Positions 28,972 through 30,197 of a stretch of DNA of 30,197 nucleotides are shown here, in pieces. The DNA comes from Chara braunii (lineage: Eukaryota; Streptophyta; Charophyceae; Charales; Characeae), in assembly GCA_003427395.1 (NCBI GenBank), contig BFEA01000077.1:244323-274519 (forward strand), given 5' to 3'. The translations under genes and the position numbers were made by a program. Numbering within the stretch: position 1 is the stretch's first letter; every line of letters begins with the position of its first letter. The notes beneath the pieces are model-generated. The model worked only from the letters and a program-made list of their open reading frames with translations. It was not told the DNA's origin and ran no database searches.

Positions 28972-29405
28972 AAAAAAACAAGACCCGCATCAGCGCTACT
29001 AGGAGAGGTGACAGGAGCATCCACGCCAAGAAAAGAAAATGAACCCGGGGTTTTCAGTTTTCGGTGTCGCCACCAGCCATGTAGCTCTTGTAGGCTGTGC
29101 CCCGAAAGTTGCGGCGTGTCAACGGCTGCATCAGAGGAAAATGGCTGGGAGAAATACTGGTGGGGTAAACAACCACTTCCTTCTCCAGGTATCCACGACG
29201 CTTGTCGGTTAGCAGGAGGCTGTTGTAAGGTGGGCCTACTGCAGCTGGGTGGAACCAAAAAGGAGGGGACAAAATTCTGAATGCCCTCCACTCTGGGGAT
29301 TTTACACCGAGGGTTTTACGCTCATCTTCATCAACGAAAAGGATTTGAAATTTTATAAATATAAGGAAAAACAAATAAAGAAAGAAAAGGTACAGATCAT
29401 ACATG

Positions 29406-29490
29406 CCGCACATCGACTTGCGCTGCACGGCGCACACGCAACGCACTGCGCACAGCGCACGACGCGCGCGCAGTGGGTGCGGCGCACCCC
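29406..29490. other. CpG- and GCGCAC-rich patch
   Basis: GCGCAC occurs four times in about 65 bp, with many CpG dinucleotides, in an otherwise CpG-poor and A-rich neighbourhood. The function is unknown. Confidence 0.6.
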
Positions 29491-29918
29491 GAAAACAAGG
29501 GGTTAGAAGAAAAAACAAAATTGGTGAGGGGGTTTGTAGGCCCCAGTAGGGTGCAGTGTGAACCGAGACCAAAAAACACAAAAAAGAGAGTTTTCAGGCC
29601 ACGAGGGGCCTCAAAAAAGAAAAAACGGGATCTCAAGGCAGTTTGATTTTGAACTACTCGGGGCTGCCCAACGCTGGCCGGTGACAGCCCGGTAGTCCAC
29701 CATTGTGCAGGTGTCCTCCTTCGTGCCCGCTGTGCGTTCCCCATCTCCTCGTCGTCTTCGCGTCTCCTGTGCAGCAGGAGGAGTCCCCGACATTGTTGTT
29801 CAGCCATAGCCAGCACACACAACGACCAGCGGGAAGGAGCCGAAGGAAGCAGTGGGAGGAGCGAGGCCTCATCTCCGACAGTCGCCAGGTGGGTAACCAC
29901 CAGCCCCTATTGCTCTCT

Positions 29919-29921
<3 letters not shown>

Positions 29922-29988
<67 letters not shown>
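29922..29988. repeat. (CT)n microsatellite
   Basis: Uninterrupted CT run of about 67 bp. Confidence 0.97.
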
Positions 29989-29990
<2 letters not shown>

Positions 29991-30123
29991 CATTTTCCCT
30001 CCTTTCGCCTTTCTTCTGCCGCATCCTACAATTTCTCCTTCCACCTTTCTCCCGCCTTCTGCCATCATCTTTCCTGACAACCGCCATCGCTCCATCCTCT
30101 CTCCTCCCCCCAGCTCTTCTTCT

Positions 30124-30126
<3 letters not shown>

Positions 30127-30197
<71 letters not shown>
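30127..30197. repeat. (CT)n microsatellite at window end
   Basis: A CT run that reaches the end of the window, preceded by TTC repeats. Confidence 0.97.

Larger units (their letters stand above)
28380..30197. other. Unassigned region, no gene recognised
   Basis: Open frames on both strands overlap one another (for example 28804-29280 on plus and 28848-29291, 29054-29581 on minus) and depend on low-complexity tracts. No domain motif was seen. It contains G13 (28463-28475), an (AAAC)n tract, a GCGCAC-rich patch and two (CT)n tracts. Confidence 0.5.

Noticed and set aside
28848-29291. Minus-strand 147-codon protein with Phe-Cys-Leu repeats
   Set aside because: The repeat is a translation of the (AAAC)n microsatellite and no domain is present.

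Overview
This window is a dense stretch of decayed transposable elements in a nuclear genome of the plant lineage. The evidence for plants is a Ty3/Gypsy chromovirus whose primer-binding site matches the plant initiator tRNA-Met type at 11 of 12 bases, several plant-type L1-like LINEs (ORF1 with a CCHC knuckle; ORF2 with APE endonuclease, RT and a C-terminal zinc motif), and many (AG/CT)n tracts. I cannot name the genus; a bryophyte or streptophyte alga is a guess. I found no intact host gene, tRNA, rRNA or CRISPR array.

Layout. (1) 1-66 is an (AG)n tract. (2) 118-9964 is one minus-strand chromovirus with CAGGT target duplications: 5' LTR 8138-9959, PBS 8125-8136, leader, gag remnant about 5440-6650, protease/RT/RNase H/integrase/chromodomain remnants about 4640 down to 1556, polypurine tract 1387-1402, 3' LTR 123-1386. 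All coding parts are broken. (3) 9965-13000 has no recognisable gene but holds a large inverted repeat around a 610-N gap. (4) 13011-13863 has an exactly duplicated poly-T-bearing unit and a short LINE deletion derivative (D). (5) 14601 to about 21310 is a near full-length minus-strand LINE (A). (6) About 21640-26832 is a plus-strand LINE (B) that lacks the endonuclease region. (7) 26833-28379 is a 5'-truncated plus-strand LINE (C) that contains an assembly artefact. (8) 28380-30197 is low-complexity and unrecognised sequence that ends in (CT)n.

Two insertions of one short, foldback-like repeat family (15545-16001 and 25003-25391) sit inside the ORF2 regions of LINEs A and B. Each has a 7-bp target duplication, and in A removing the insert restores the reading frame.

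Two copies of a 38-bp Tn5 mosaic-end junction (26928-26965 and 27114-27151) are library adapter, not genome. They sit inside a false duplication of LINE B/C sequence, so about 26921-27379 should not be read as real sequence. A single N at 28172 between two identical 95-bp copies is probably another gap-filling error.

The genes do not cooperate as a system; the window is a nested record of retrotransposition, internal deletion and transition-type decay. The most informative new items are the short nested repeat family, the ORF1-to-3'UTR LINE derivative D, and the repeated loss of RT catalytic aspartates to asparagine.
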